This document shows, one piece after another, positions 1-6,750 of a stretch of 9,773 bases of DNA (positions within the stretch are counted from its first letter, which is position 1; each line of letters starts with the position of its first letter). The translations under genes and the position numbers were made by a program. The DNA is taken from assembly GCA_009845645.1 (NCBI GenBank), contig VXZF01000685.1:1-9773 (forward strand). The letters run 5' to 3'. The notes under the pieces were generated by a model. It was given only the letters and a program-made list of their open reading frames with translations. It was not told the origin of the DNA and searched no databases. This stretch comes from Gemmatimonadota bacterium. GTDB taxonomy: Bacteria; Latescibacterota; UBA2968; UBA8231.

Positions 1-121
1 CGCCTTCGGCAGCGAGGCGATTCAAGTGCGGCGTCTGGACGACTGGATGGCCGTAGGCACTGGTCAGAGCGGCGATGAGCTGATCGGACATTACGAAGAG
101 GATATTGGGACGGTCGGACAT
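1..121 (-). CDS. Sulfatase (arylsulfatase/choline-sulfatase type), N-terminal fragment
   Basis: The first 40 residues of a protein that continues past the left edge of the window. Translated from the ATG at 121-119, it begins MSDRPNILFVMSDQ and continues through TPHLNRLAAEG. This is the standard opening of the alkaline-phosphatase-like sulfatase family: a buried beta strand (NILFVM) followed by an acidic metal-binding pair, here D13-Q14, and then the 'TPNLDRLAAEG'-type helix. Family members hydrolyse sulfate esters on sugars or small molecules, using a formylglycine made from Cys or Ser in a CxPxR/SxPxR motif; that motif would lie outside the window, so substrate and activity cannot be judged. 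No secretion signal precedes the NILF strand, which suggests a cytoplasmic enzyme unless the true start differs. The gene follows the sugar isomerase by 26 bases on the same strand and is probably co-transcribed with it. No strong ribosome site is visible upstream of the ATG. Confidence 0.9.
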   Translation of the reverse strand, partial: MSDRPNILFVMSDQLIAALTSAYGHPVVQTPHLNRLAAEG

Positions 122-147
122 GGTTTGAGCTTTCGGTGAAAGGGTTT

Positions 148-1119
148 TTATAGGGATTCCTTTACGTAGGCGACCGAGCGTTCAAACTGCTCCAGCTCAT
201 AAGCAACCCGCACGTCCGCACTCTCCCCACGCTCATGCGGCGTCTGCCAATCGTCGGGATCGTCGGCCGCCCGATGCAGGGTGCGGATGGCATTTATGGT
301 CTCGTAGATAGGTCGCTCGGGAAAGGTCGCCCACCAGTCCACTTCCAACAGGCGAATGTGACGGGCGGCGCTCGCGCCGAGTTCAATACAGCCTTGAATA
401 TGCGGCATCTCGCGGTCGAATAGCGCAATGATCTCCGGCCAATCGACGACCCCGTCGCCAATGGCGCAGCGCTTGAGTCGATAGCCCGAAGGCGTGGGGT
501 GGACCGTGTAATCCTTGATGTGGACGTGTTTGATGATCGGCAAAATCCGCTCGGCAAAGGCCAAGGGATGCTCGCCGACGGCAAAGGCATTGCCTACGTC
601 CATGGTGACGCCGAGTTGCGGACTGCCGACCTTTTCACACAGCGACAGCAATTCCCACGAACTCAAATCCTGATGGTTTTCAATACCCACTGGGATGCCG
701 TATTCCTCGGCGAGCGGCATGACTTCCTTGAAGGGCTGCACCAAGGCTTCAATGTAGTCCCGCATCCCCTCGACACCATACTTGGTGCGGTTGCCTTCGA
801 GGAGGCGGCTGACGGTCGTGCGCACGGCGCGGGCACCAGTCTGGTGCGCCGTCTCAATGGCTTGGCGCAGCGGCGCAATGTCTTCGGCGTAGTTGTCGCC
901 GCCCGTGTCCAAGAACAGGTCGAGACCGGCGCGCGTCTCGGCAAAAACCGCCCGCTCCTCGGGCGAGCAGTCGCCCAGCCATTGGGACGCGAATTCGACG
1001 CTGTGGAGGCCGTTATCGCGGGCTAGGCGCGTCAGGCCCTTGGGGGTGTGGGGGTCAATGGCGCGGTTAGCTTCTTTGTGAGCGCCAGTAAAGCTCCAGG
1101 CGCAAAGTCCGATATTCAC
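148..1119 (-). CDS. Sugar phosphate isomerase/epimerase (xylose-isomerase-like TIM barrel)
   Basis: A 323-residue protein of the AP-endonuclease-2/xylose-isomerase-like TIM-barrel family, whose members isomerise or epimerise sugars or their derivatives with a bound divalent metal. Residues that look like the metal site lie at the ends of barrel strands: E147 (PVGIENH), D174 (GVTMDVGN), H200 in KHVHIKDY, and E246 (GCIELGA). The GDGVVDWPEI stretch at 221-230 is the usual loop before the last strands. The barrel seems complete by about residue 270, so the last 50 residues form an extra, mostly helical and charged tail. The start is GTG; an ATG five bases upstream is out of frame and hits a stop after two codons. 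The gene lies 27 bases after hisS and 26 bases before the sulfatase, which suggests a shared transcript. The exact sugar substrate cannot be read from the sequence; inosose dehydratase or hydroxypyruvate isomerase activities are possible relatives. Confidence 0.87.
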   Translation of the reverse strand: MNIGLCAWSFTGAHKEANRAIDPHTPKGLTRLARDNGLHSVEFASQWLGDCSPEERAVFAETRAGLDLFLDTGGDNYAEDIAPLRQAIETAHQTGARAVRTTVSRLLEGNRTKYGVEGMRDYIEALVQPFKEVMPLAEEYGIPVGIENHQDLSSWELLSLCEKVGSPQLGVTMDVGNAFAVGEHPLAFAERILPIIKHVHIKDYTVHPTPSGYRLKRCAIGDGVVDWPEIIALFDREMPHIQGCIELGASAARHIRLLEVDWWATFPERPIYETINAIRTLHRAADDPDDWQTPHERGESADVRVAYELEQFERSVAYVKESL

Positions 1120-1124
1120 AGCAT

Positions 1125-1130
1125 TCCTCT
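1125..1130 (-). promoter_or_regulatory. Ribosome binding site fixing the GTG start of the isomerase
   Basis: On the minus strand this reads AGAGGA and ends five bases before the GTG at 1119-1117. That spacing supports GTG as the start. The nearby ATG (1124-1122) directly abuts the site and is out of frame. Confidence 0.6.
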
Positions 1131-1146
1131 TTTGATTGAGTGCAGC

Positions 1147-2475
1147 TTACCGCTTCGCCTGCAAGTAGGACACCAATTCGTCGTCTTTCACGTCATCACT
1201 CGATCCATCGCGCATGTCCTTCACCTGCCAGACGCCCTTCGCCAATTCGTCCGGGCCGCCAATCAGGGCGATGGGAAAGCCCTTGCGGTCGGCGTATTTG
1301 AGCTGTCGGCCCATGCCCTTGGCCTCTGGATACAATTCGGTGCGGAGGCCGGCTTGCCGCAAGCGACGCGCGAGGGCGATGTAGGACGGTAGGGCTTCGG
1401 CGGAGAACTGGACGATGAAGATGTCGGCAGGAGTAGCGGCGTCCTGCAAAAGCCCCAGCTCTTCCATAGCGGCCATCAGCCGGTCTAAACCCAAAGAGGC
1501 TCCGACGCCGGGCAGGTGCTGCTTGGTGTAGAGACCGGCCAAATCGTCGTAGCGCCCGCCGCTACAGACCGAGCCGATTGCTGGCAGGTCGCCGAGCAAG
1601 GTCTCATAGACAGTGCCAGTGTAGTAATCGAGACCACGAGCAATGGACAGGTCAATCACCAAGCGATCTTGGGGAAAACCAGCACCCGCAAAGGCGTCCA
1701 CGAGCTGGCGTAGGTTGGCAATCCCCTCGGCGACGCGGTCGTTGTCGCCGCAGGAACGCTCGATCTGATCGAGAATCTCGGCATTCGTACCCGTAATCTG
1801 CACTATCGAAAGAATGTGATCGGCCAGATCGCTGAGAACCGAAGCCGTCGCAGCCATTTCGGCGGAGACCTTTTCCGCACCGATTTTTTGCAGCTTGTCG
1901 AGAGCGCGGAGGACGGCTGCCGACGCCTCGGCCAAGCCGAGCGATTCAAGCAGGCCATTGAGGACTAAGCGATTGTTGACGTGGATGGCAAAACGCTCAA
2001 AGCCCAAAGCCGCGAGCAGATCGTGGATAACGAGCACCGTTTCAATATCCGCGGCATTGGCGTCGGTGCCGATGGTATCAAAGTCGCACTGATAGAACTC
2101 GCGATAGCGCCCGTGCTGAGTGTTCTCGCCGCGCCAGACCGGACCGATGTGGTAGCGCTTGAAGGGGGTGCCGAGTTGGCCGATGTGCTGGGCAGCAAAG
2201 CGGGCAAAAGGCACAGTCAAGTCAAAGCGCAGAGCCACGTCGCGGCCCCCGTGATCCGCAAAGCGATACATCTGCTTGTCGCTCTCGTCGCCGCCTTTGC
2301 CAGTGAGTATCTCGCTGTATTCAAGCGCGGGCGTGTCGATGGGGGCGAAGCCATAGGAGCGGAAAACCGCGCGGGCCTTGTCGATCAATTCCTCGCGCGG
2401 CATGGCCAAGGCCGGCGGAAAGTCGCGGAAGCCCTTGAGGGTCCGCGGCGGGATCAAGTCTCTTCTGTTGGACAT
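1147..2475 (-). CDS. hisS: Histidyl-tRNA synthetase (class II)
   Basis: A full-length 442-residue histidyl-tRNA synthetase, which charges tRNA-His with histidine in the cytoplasm. Class II motif 2 is clear: R115-G-E-N followed by GRYREFYQCDFD at 122-133. The two histidine-specific motifs are present: ARGLDYYTG (279-287) and GGRYDDLAGLY (306-316). Motif 3 is GVGASLGLDR (323-332). An inserted helical domain occupies roughly 180-270, and the C-terminal anticodon-binding domain runs from about 350 to the end, with KGMGRQLKYADRKG at 386-399. The chosen ATG at 2475-2473 gives the expected N-terminus (MSNRRDLIPPRTLKGFRDF). An in-frame upstream extension to 2562 overlaps the dehydratase gene, has no homology features and was rejected. 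The gene begins 4 bases after the stop of the preceding dehydratase, so translation is probably coupled; there is no strong separate ribosome site. Finding this housekeeping gene between sugar-catabolism genes is unusual. Confidence 0.97.
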   Translation of the reverse strand: MSNRRDLIPPRTLKGFRDFPPALAMPREELIDKARAVFRSYGFAPIDTPALEYSEILTGKGGDESDKQMYRFADHGGRDVALRFDLTVPFARFAAQHIGQLGTPFKRYHIGPVWRGENTQHGRYREFYQCDFDTIGTDANAADIETVLVIHDLLAALGFERFAIHVNNRLVLNGLLESLGLAEASAAVLRALDKLQKIGAEKVSAEMAATASVLSDLADHILSIVQITGTNAEILDQIERSCGDNDRVAEGIANLRQLVDAFAGAGFPQDRLVIDLSIARGLDYYTGTVYETLLGDLPAIGSVCSGGRYDDLAGLYTKQHLPGVGASLGLDRLMAAMEELGLLQDAATPADIFIVQFSAEALPSYIALARRLRQAGLRTELYPEAKGMGRQLKYADRKGFPIALIGGPDELAKGVWQVKDMRDGSSDDVKDDELVSYLQAKR

Positions 2476-2479
2476 AGGT

Positions 2480-3613
2480 TTACCAGTTGGTGAACGAGCC
2501 GTCTTCGCGGCGCAGGATCGGACCGCCGAGCCATTTGAACTCGTAGTGCTCGGCCGCTTCATCGTTGAATTCTATTCCCAAACCGGGAAGCTCCGGCGGT
2601 AAGATGCACCCAGACTCATAGGGCAGTTGCACCGGAAAGACATCCTCCATCACGGAACGACCAATGAGGCCGCCTTCCTGCACGGCGAAATTGTCGCAGG
2701 CAATGTCGAGGTGGGCACAGGCTGCGGCCGAGACCGGGCCGAGAGGATTGTGCGGGACGATCTTGATGTAGTGGGTCTCGCACCAGTTGGCCACTTTGCG
2801 CGCTTCAGTCAGCCCACCGACGATGCACAGATCAATCCGCGCATAGTCCATCAGTTCCTCCTCAATCATCTGCCGAAACTCCCACTTGGTCGCGTAGTGC
2901 TCGCCAACGGCCAGCGGACAGCTAACGTGATGGCGCACCTGGCGATAGCTCTGAGGGTTTTCGCAGCGCAGCGGATCCTCAATGAAGAAGGGATCGTACT
3001 CCTCAAGCTGGCGACCGAGACGGATGGTGTCGGGCGGGTCGAGGCGGGTGTGAACGTCAATGCAGATTTCGATTTCCGGCCCGACGGCCTCGCGCGCGGC
3101 GGCAAAGTGGGCGATTGAATCGCGGACAGCCGTGCGCGACTCGAGAATCCCGTCGCGATCAAAGACCGACATTCGCAGGTACTTCCAGCCCTCGGCGACC
3201 CGTTCCTGAGCCGCGCGGGCCGTGTCTGCGGGCGTCTTGCCGCCAATGCCCGTGTAGCAGAAGACGCGCTCGCGCATCTTGCCGCCCAAGAGCATGTACA
3301 CGGGCTGCCCCAGCGTCTTGCCCTTGATGTCCCACAGCGCGATGTCAATAGCCGACATGGCAGCCGCGTTGATCCGACCGCCGGGAAAGAAATCGACGCG
3401 GAACAGCAGTTGCCAAATGTATTCGGTGTTAAGCGGATCCAGGCCAATGATGTGGCGCTTCATGTGTTCGATAGCGCCAACCCCGGCCTGCTCCTTCCAA
3501 GTAATGCCAAACTCGCCCACACCGTACAACCCGTCGTCCGTCTCGACCTTGACGAAGAGGTAATTGCGCGATCCGTGGCAGATGGGAAAGGTTTTGACGT
3601 CGGTAATTTTCAT
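2480..3613 (-). CDS. Mandelate racemase/muconate lactonizing enzyme family protein, probable sugar-acid dehydratase (galactonate-dehydratase-like)
   Basis: A 377-residue enolase-superfamily protein: an N-terminal capping domain (1 to about 115) followed by the (beta/alpha)7-beta barrel and a C-terminal return to the cap. The three metal ligands are D186 (CIDVHTR), E212 (FIEDPL) and E238 (AVGEHY). H188, two residues after the first ligand, and H288 (IVPHNPLGP) are the expected acid/base pair, and E313 (AVQEGG) follows. From memory, this set matches the spacing of E. coli D-galactonate dehydratase (D183, H185, E209, E235, H285, E310), each shifted by three. Such enzymes remove water from aldonic acids to give 2-keto-3-deoxy sugar acids. 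The true substrate may differ, because sequence alone does not separate galactonate, gluconate, mannonate and related dehydratases. A strong ribosome site precedes the ATG. The gene follows the prenyltransferase by 40 bases and precedes hisS by 4. Confidence 0.93.
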   Translation of the reverse strand: MKITDVKTFPICHGSRNYLFVKVETDDGLYGVGEFGITWKEQAGVGAIEHMKRHIIGLDPLNTEYIWQLLFRVDFFPGGRINAAAMSAIDIALWDIKGKTLGQPVYMLLGGKMRERVFCYTGIGGKTPADTARAAQERVAEGWKYLRMSVFDRDGILESRTAVRDSIAHFAAAREAVGPEIEICIDVHTRLDPPDTIRLGRQLEEYDPFFIEDPLRCENPQSYRQVRHHVSCPLAVGEHYATKWEFRQMIEEELMDYARIDLCIVGGLTEARKVANWCETHYIKIVPHNPLGPVSAAACAHLDIACDNFAVQEGGLIGRSVMEDVFPVQLPYESGCILPPELPGLGIEFNDEAAEHYEFKWLGGPILRREDGSFTNW

Positions 3614-3618
3614 AGAGA

Positions 3619-3625
3619 ACCTCCT
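3619..3625 (-). promoter_or_regulatory. Strong Shine-Dalgarno site for the dehydratase
   Basis: The minus strand reads AAAGGAGGT with the core AGGAGGT here, five bases before the ATG at 3613-3611. It is the best ribosome site in the window and suggests that this gene is translated more strongly than its operon neighbours. Confidence 0.75.
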
Positions 3626-3653
3626 TTAGTAGCTCCATAATATCAGGCCGCGC

Positions 3654-4502
3654 CTAGCCCAAAGCAAAGACGGCCTCGCCGACGACAATGGCAACAAGCC
3701 CCAAGAACATGCCGACTTTGAGCAAGCGGCCAAGGCGGTCGTCGGCCAGCACAGCGCGTTGGCGATACAATTGCCAGAGGATGTAGCCGACTAGGGCATG
3801 GACCGGCAGCAAAGCGAATGAGTAAAACGCGCCGTAGAGGCCCATGAAAAACGGCATCCAGGTAAACCCGACCAGCAGCAAATACACGATGGCCGCCAAC
3901 ACAGCAGCTTGGGTCCGTCCCCAACACAGAGGCAAGGTGCGCTCGCCGCGAATCTGATCCCCAGCCACATCCTCGATGTCCTTGACGATTTCCCGCCCCA
4001 AGTGAAAGAGAAAAGCAAAGAGCGCCGGAATCCACGAGCGCCCTATATCACCAGCGGCCAAGGCACCATAGGGAAAGGAGATGGCCCCGACAAAGGAGAC
4101 GAGTACATTGCCCCATAGCAGGCTATGTTTTAAGGAGATGCTATAGACGGCGAGTAGGGCAACAACGACTAGGGCGATCAACCCGTGCCAAGGACTAAGC
4201 CAGAACGCGAGCGCACAGCCGGCTAGGGCGAGGAGCAGACTTTCTATTCGAGCTGCATTCGGGCTGAGGCGGCCGGAAGGCAAAGGGCGCAGCGGGCGGT
4301 TGATGCGGTCAACGTCAATGTCCATCAAATCGTTGAAAGCATTGCCAGCACCGTTAATTAACGCGGCAGAAAGAGCGGCGAGCAAAATGGCAGACCAAGC
4401 GGGAATTTGATCTGCGGTCAAAACGCCAATGCCAACCGAGAGAGCAGTAATCAGACCGTTTAGCGGTCGGGGCAGAAGGAAAAACGCGCTGAGCTGCGAC
4501 AA
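3654..4502 (-). CDS. UbiA-family prenyltransferase (digeranylgeranylglyceryl-phosphate-synthase-like)
   Basis: An integral membrane prenyltransferase of 282 residues from a TTG start at 4502-4500. The first Asp-rich motif is N57-D58-L-M-D61-I-D63-V-D65, followed by RINRPLRPLPSG; the second is K174-D175-I-E-D178-VAGD182. Together these bind the Mg-diphosphate of an isoprenoid donor. About eight or nine hydrophobic helices surround them, as in the UbiA fold. The NRPLRPLPSG and GREIVKDIEDVAGD pattern resembles enzymes annotated as geranylgeranylglycerol-phosphate geranylgeranyltransferase, the archaeal ether-lipid enzyme with homologues in FCB bacteria. Quinone or other acceptors remain possible. 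The start is uncertain: the frame is open for 50 more codons upstream to another TTG (4652), but that part looks non-homologous, and no in-frame ATG or GTG was found before the first helix. With 282 residues the length is typical. It is the first gene of the minus-strand block. Confidence 0.9.
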   Translation of the reverse strand: MSQLSAFFLLPRPLNGLITALSVGIGVLTADQIPAWSAILLAALSAALINGAGNAFNDLMDIDVDRINRPLRPLPSGRLSPNAARIESLLLALAGCALAFWLSPWHGLIALVVVALLAVYSISLKHSLLWGNVLVSFVGAISFPYGALAAGDIGRSWIPALFAFLFHLGREIVKDIEDVAGDQIRGERTLPLCWGRTQAAVLAAIVYLLLVGFTWMPFFMGLYGAFYSFALLPVHALVGYILWQLYRQRAVLADDRLGRLLKVGMFLGLVAIVVGEAVFALG

Positions 4503-4555
4503 GAGTTTCCGTTTGTGTACGAGTAAAAGTCCATATAAAGCAACGCAAGAAGGTC

Positions 4556-4578
4556 GCCGCCAAGAGGTGTTTGGCGGC
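4556..4578. repeat. Perfect 8-base-arm inverted repeat (candidate operator)
   Basis: The left arm GCCGCCAA (4556-4563) and right arm TTGGCGGC (4571-4578) are exact reverse complements, separated by seven bases. The dyad lies about 55 bases before the UbiA start and 20-odd bases upstream of the TTGACA element of the peptidase gene. Neither strand has a T-run after it, so a terminator is unlikely. A binding site for a dimeric regulator controlling both directions fits best, but this is inferred from position and symmetry only. Confidence 0.45.
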
Positions 4579-4599
4579 CAACGCGCGCAAATTTGTCTC

Positions 4600-4628
4600 T
4601 TGACAGGTACTAACGCGCAAAGTAAGTT
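4600..4628 (+). promoter_or_regulatory. Candidate sigma-70-type promoter for the M28 peptidase
   Basis: A perfect -35 hexamer TTGACA (4600-4605) is followed, after 17 bases, by TAAGTT (4623-4628), which matches three of six positions of TATAAT. Transcription would begin near 4635, giving a leader of about 30 bases before the ATG at 4664. The spacing is ideal but the -10 is weak, which could indicate a regulated promoter. Confidence 0.42.
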
Positions 4629-4663
4629 CCCTAACGTTTTGTTTCTCAACAAGTAAGATAGCC

Positions 4664-6727
4664 ATGAACACAGTTAAAGGGGCGTTGTACGCCTCTCTTT
4701 TTTTTATTAGCGCGGCCTTGGCCAATCCGCTCTTGGTCGGCGTGTCTTGGCAGACATCAAGCGAACTAACCGCGATTGCCGCGCTAAGTGAGCAAGTGCG
4801 CTACGTAGCACGGGGTATAGCTTTTGTCGAGGCCAGCGAAAGCGCGACCGAGGAATTCACCAAGCGGGGGTTTGCTATCCTCTGCCTCGACAGGCCGCGC
4901 GCAGGCGACCGCTATTTTGTCGCCGATCATCTCCATTTTCCTCTGCCCCAAGGCATTGAGCTAGTCTTTGATGGAGGGGGCGAATGGGCGCTCTTGCGGG
5001 TGGGGCCGACCGCACGCTTGTACGAAGCACCTCATTTCCTCTGGCCGTTGCCCAACAACTACAGCCTAAAAGGATGGCTAGATGCACCGCGCCGTGCGCC
5101 CAAGGCCCTGCAAACGGCCTCGCCAGCGGTAGCCGCCCTCATCGAGGAAGTCGCAGCCGAGCGCTTGCAAACCCACGTCGAAGTCCTCGCCCTGAAAGAC
5201 CCGGCCTTGGGCAGCGTCCCCGGCAACATGCGCAGCCGCTTTACCGTGCATCCAGAGATCCTCGAATCAACCGAGTACATCCGCTCGCAACTGGCCGCAG
5301 CCCTCGGCGATAGAGCAGTCAAACTGCATTCCTTTCCCATTGACTCGTGGCGCGTCACCTCCCACACCTCGCGGCGAGGCAACCCAGAACATGCACCGAC
5401 CGACACCACCGCGTACAACGTCATCGGCACCCTGCCGGGCACCGACCCGGAGGCTGGGTACTACATCGTCTGCGCTCATTACGACGCCACAGGTGTGCGC
5501 TCGGAAGGTGGCTGGGATTGGATCCGCGAGCCAGCACCCGGTGCTGACGACAACGCCAGCGGCGTGGCCTTGGTCTTGGAGAGCGCTAGGCTGCTGGCCG
5601 GACAACAATTCCCTTGGTCCATCCGCTTTATCGCTTGGTCGGGCGAGGAATTGGGACTGCTGGGCAGCCAAGCATACGCGGATTTGGCGGCCGAGCGCGA
5701 CGACAACATTCTCGGCGTCCTCAACTTCGACATGATCGGCTTCAACGACCTGCAACAGCGGCTGGAGCTGGTGACGAATCCCGGTTCGCAGTGGCTGGCC
5801 AACGAGATGGTAGCCGCGGCTGAGCGCTACGGAATCGGTCTGGCTATTGACGTGCTCGAAGACGCGGGCTCGCGCATCAGCGACCACGCGCCGTTTTGGA
5901 GGCAGGGCTACGACGCGATCGTCGGTATTGAAAACCACCTGCCCGCGGACCCGACGACCTATGGAGTGCGCGAGGGGGTCTATCGGGTCAACTCGCAGTA
6001 CCACACGGTCGTCGATTTGCCCGACAGCCTCAACTGGGAGCTAGTGCGCCGCACCACCCAGCTAGCCGTGGCGACCTTGGCCCAGTACGGGTTAGGGGAA
6101 GGCATGCCGAACCTAGCCGTTTTCACTGGTGACCTGCACAGCGTCCGTGACGACGATCTCCGCGTCCGCGTCAGCAACATCGGGCTGGGCGCGGTCGCCA
6201 GCAGCTTCTCAGTGCAGGTCTCGCAATGCGCGCTGGACTCCAGCCGGTGCGAGGTCATCCATCGGGAACAGGCCCCAGAGGGATTGACTCCGGGTGCGAG
6301 CGCGGACTTGCACATCCCTTGGCAGCGATTCGGCGAGATGGTCTTTCTGATCGAAGTCGATACAGAAGGGCAAATCAGCGAGGTCAGCGAGACTGATAAC
6401 CGCGTCTTCCAGCGCCTGCGCCTAGTGCCGCAGTCGAAGATCGCGGTCTTTCCCAATCCCTTACGCATTGGCAACGGCAGCGTGCTCCGCTTCAGCGGCG
6501 TGCCCCTCAAGTCCTCGGTGCAGGTCTTTGGCCCGGCCGGCGGTCTAGTGTGGGAAGCAATTGAAGACGACGACGCGCAACGCCGCTTGGGGGCCAAGGC
6601 CAACGAGGTGCTGTGGCACGGGGTCAACCACACCAATATACCGGTCGGCAACGGCGTCTATATCTATACGATCCACTCCCCCGAAGGCACCCTGCTAATG
6701 AGAGACAAAATCGCAGTTGTGCGTTAA
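4664..6727 (+). CDS. Secreted M28-family zinc metallopeptidase with CARDB-like and FlgD/type IX-like C-terminal domains
   Basis: A 687-residue exported peptidase. Residues 1-20 form a signal peptide ending in ALA, just before NPLL. Residues 21 to about 190 are an N-terminal region I do not recognise, perhaps a propeptide or accessory domain. The M28 catalytic domain spans about 195-475: H272 and D274 (AHYDATG), D295 (PGADDNASG), the E328-E329 pair (WSGEELG; E328 is the likely general base), D356 (NFDMIGF), SDHAPF at 406-411 and H447 (QYHTVVD). This is the full set for a two-zinc aminopeptidase. Residues 481-590 look like a CARDB-type beta domain (ending VSETDNRV). The last 95 residues, from FPNP (596-599) to NGVYIYTI and a terminal VVR, resemble the FlgD-like/type IX sorting domains of FCB bacteria, suggesting surface anchoring or release. 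The ATG has no clear ribosome site, but the signal peptide fixes it. Likely role: amino-acid release from extracellular peptides. Confidence 0.95.
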   Translation: MNTVKGALYASLFFISAALANPLLVGVSWQTSSELTAIAALSEQVRYVARGIAFVEASESATEEFTKRGFAILCLDRPRAGDRYFVADHLHFPLPQGIELVFDGGGEWALLRVGPTARLYEAPHFLWPLPNNYSLKGWLDAPRRAPKALQTASPAVAALIEEVAAERLQTHVEVLALKDPALGSVPGNMRSRFTVHPEILESTEYIRSQLAAALGDRAVKLHSFPIDSWRVTSHTSRRGNPEHAPTDTTAYNVIGTLPGTDPEAGYYIVCAHYDATGVRSEGGWDWIREPAPGADDNASGVALVLESARLLAGQQFPWSIRFIAWSGEELGLLGSQAYADLAAERDDNILGVLNFDMIGFNDLQQRLELVTNPGSQWLANEMVAAAERYGIGLAIDVLEDAGSRISDHAPFWRQGYDAIVGIENHLPADPTTYGVREGVYRVNSQYHTVVDLPDSLNWELVRRTTQLAVATLAQYGLGEGMPNLAVFTGDLHSVRDDDLRVRVSNIGLGAVASSFSVQVSQCALDSSRCEVIHREQAPEGLTPGASADLHIPWQRFGEMVFLIEVDTEGQISEVSETDNRVFQRLRLVPQSKIAVFPNPLRIGNGSVLRFSGVPLKSSVQVFGPAGGLVWEAIEDDDAQRRLGAKANEVLWHGVNHTNIPVGNGVYIYTIHSPEGTLLMRDKIAVVR

Positions 6728-6750
6728 ACACACACTTTTGGTGTTGAAGA

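Larger units (their letters stand above)
4503..4663. other. Divergent intergenic control region
   Basis: About 160 bases separate the UbiA start (minus) from the peptidase start (plus); it is the longest non-coding stretch here. It contains a plus-strand TTGACA promoter candidate and a 23-base inverted repeat. A short direct repeat, AACGCGC, occurs at 4580-4586 and again at 4612-4618, 32 bases apart (about three helical turns); the second copy lies inside the spacer of the promoter candidate. On the minus strand a weak TATATG (4537-4532) could serve as a -10 element for the UbiA gene, but its best upstream partner (TTGGCG, 4563-4558) is about 20 bases away, so it is not called as a feature. 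Confidence 0.6.

Noticed and set aside
499..1026. 175-residue plus-strand frame opposite the sugar isomerase
   Set aside because: It is the complement of a well-supported TIM-barrel gene, with no plausible ribosome site or domain.
1981..2493. 170-residue plus-strand frame opposite hisS
   Set aside because: It mirrors the hisS coding sequence and shows no independent family features.
2476..2562. Upstream in-frame extension of hisS by 29 residues
   Set aside because: It overlaps the end of the dehydratase gene, has a low-complexity composition, and the ATG at 2475 gives the normal HisRS N-terminus.
5267..6004. 245-residue open frame on the minus strand inside the peptidase gene
   Set aside because: It lies opposite the catalytic core of a clear M28 peptidase and has no recognisable motif. 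GC-rich codon use commonly leaves such antisense frames open.
6727..6745. Small hairpin AACAC/GTGTT after the peptidase stop, as a terminator
   Set aside because: Only five weak pairs with a nine-base loop and no following T-run; it is also immediately before the next gene of the same strand.
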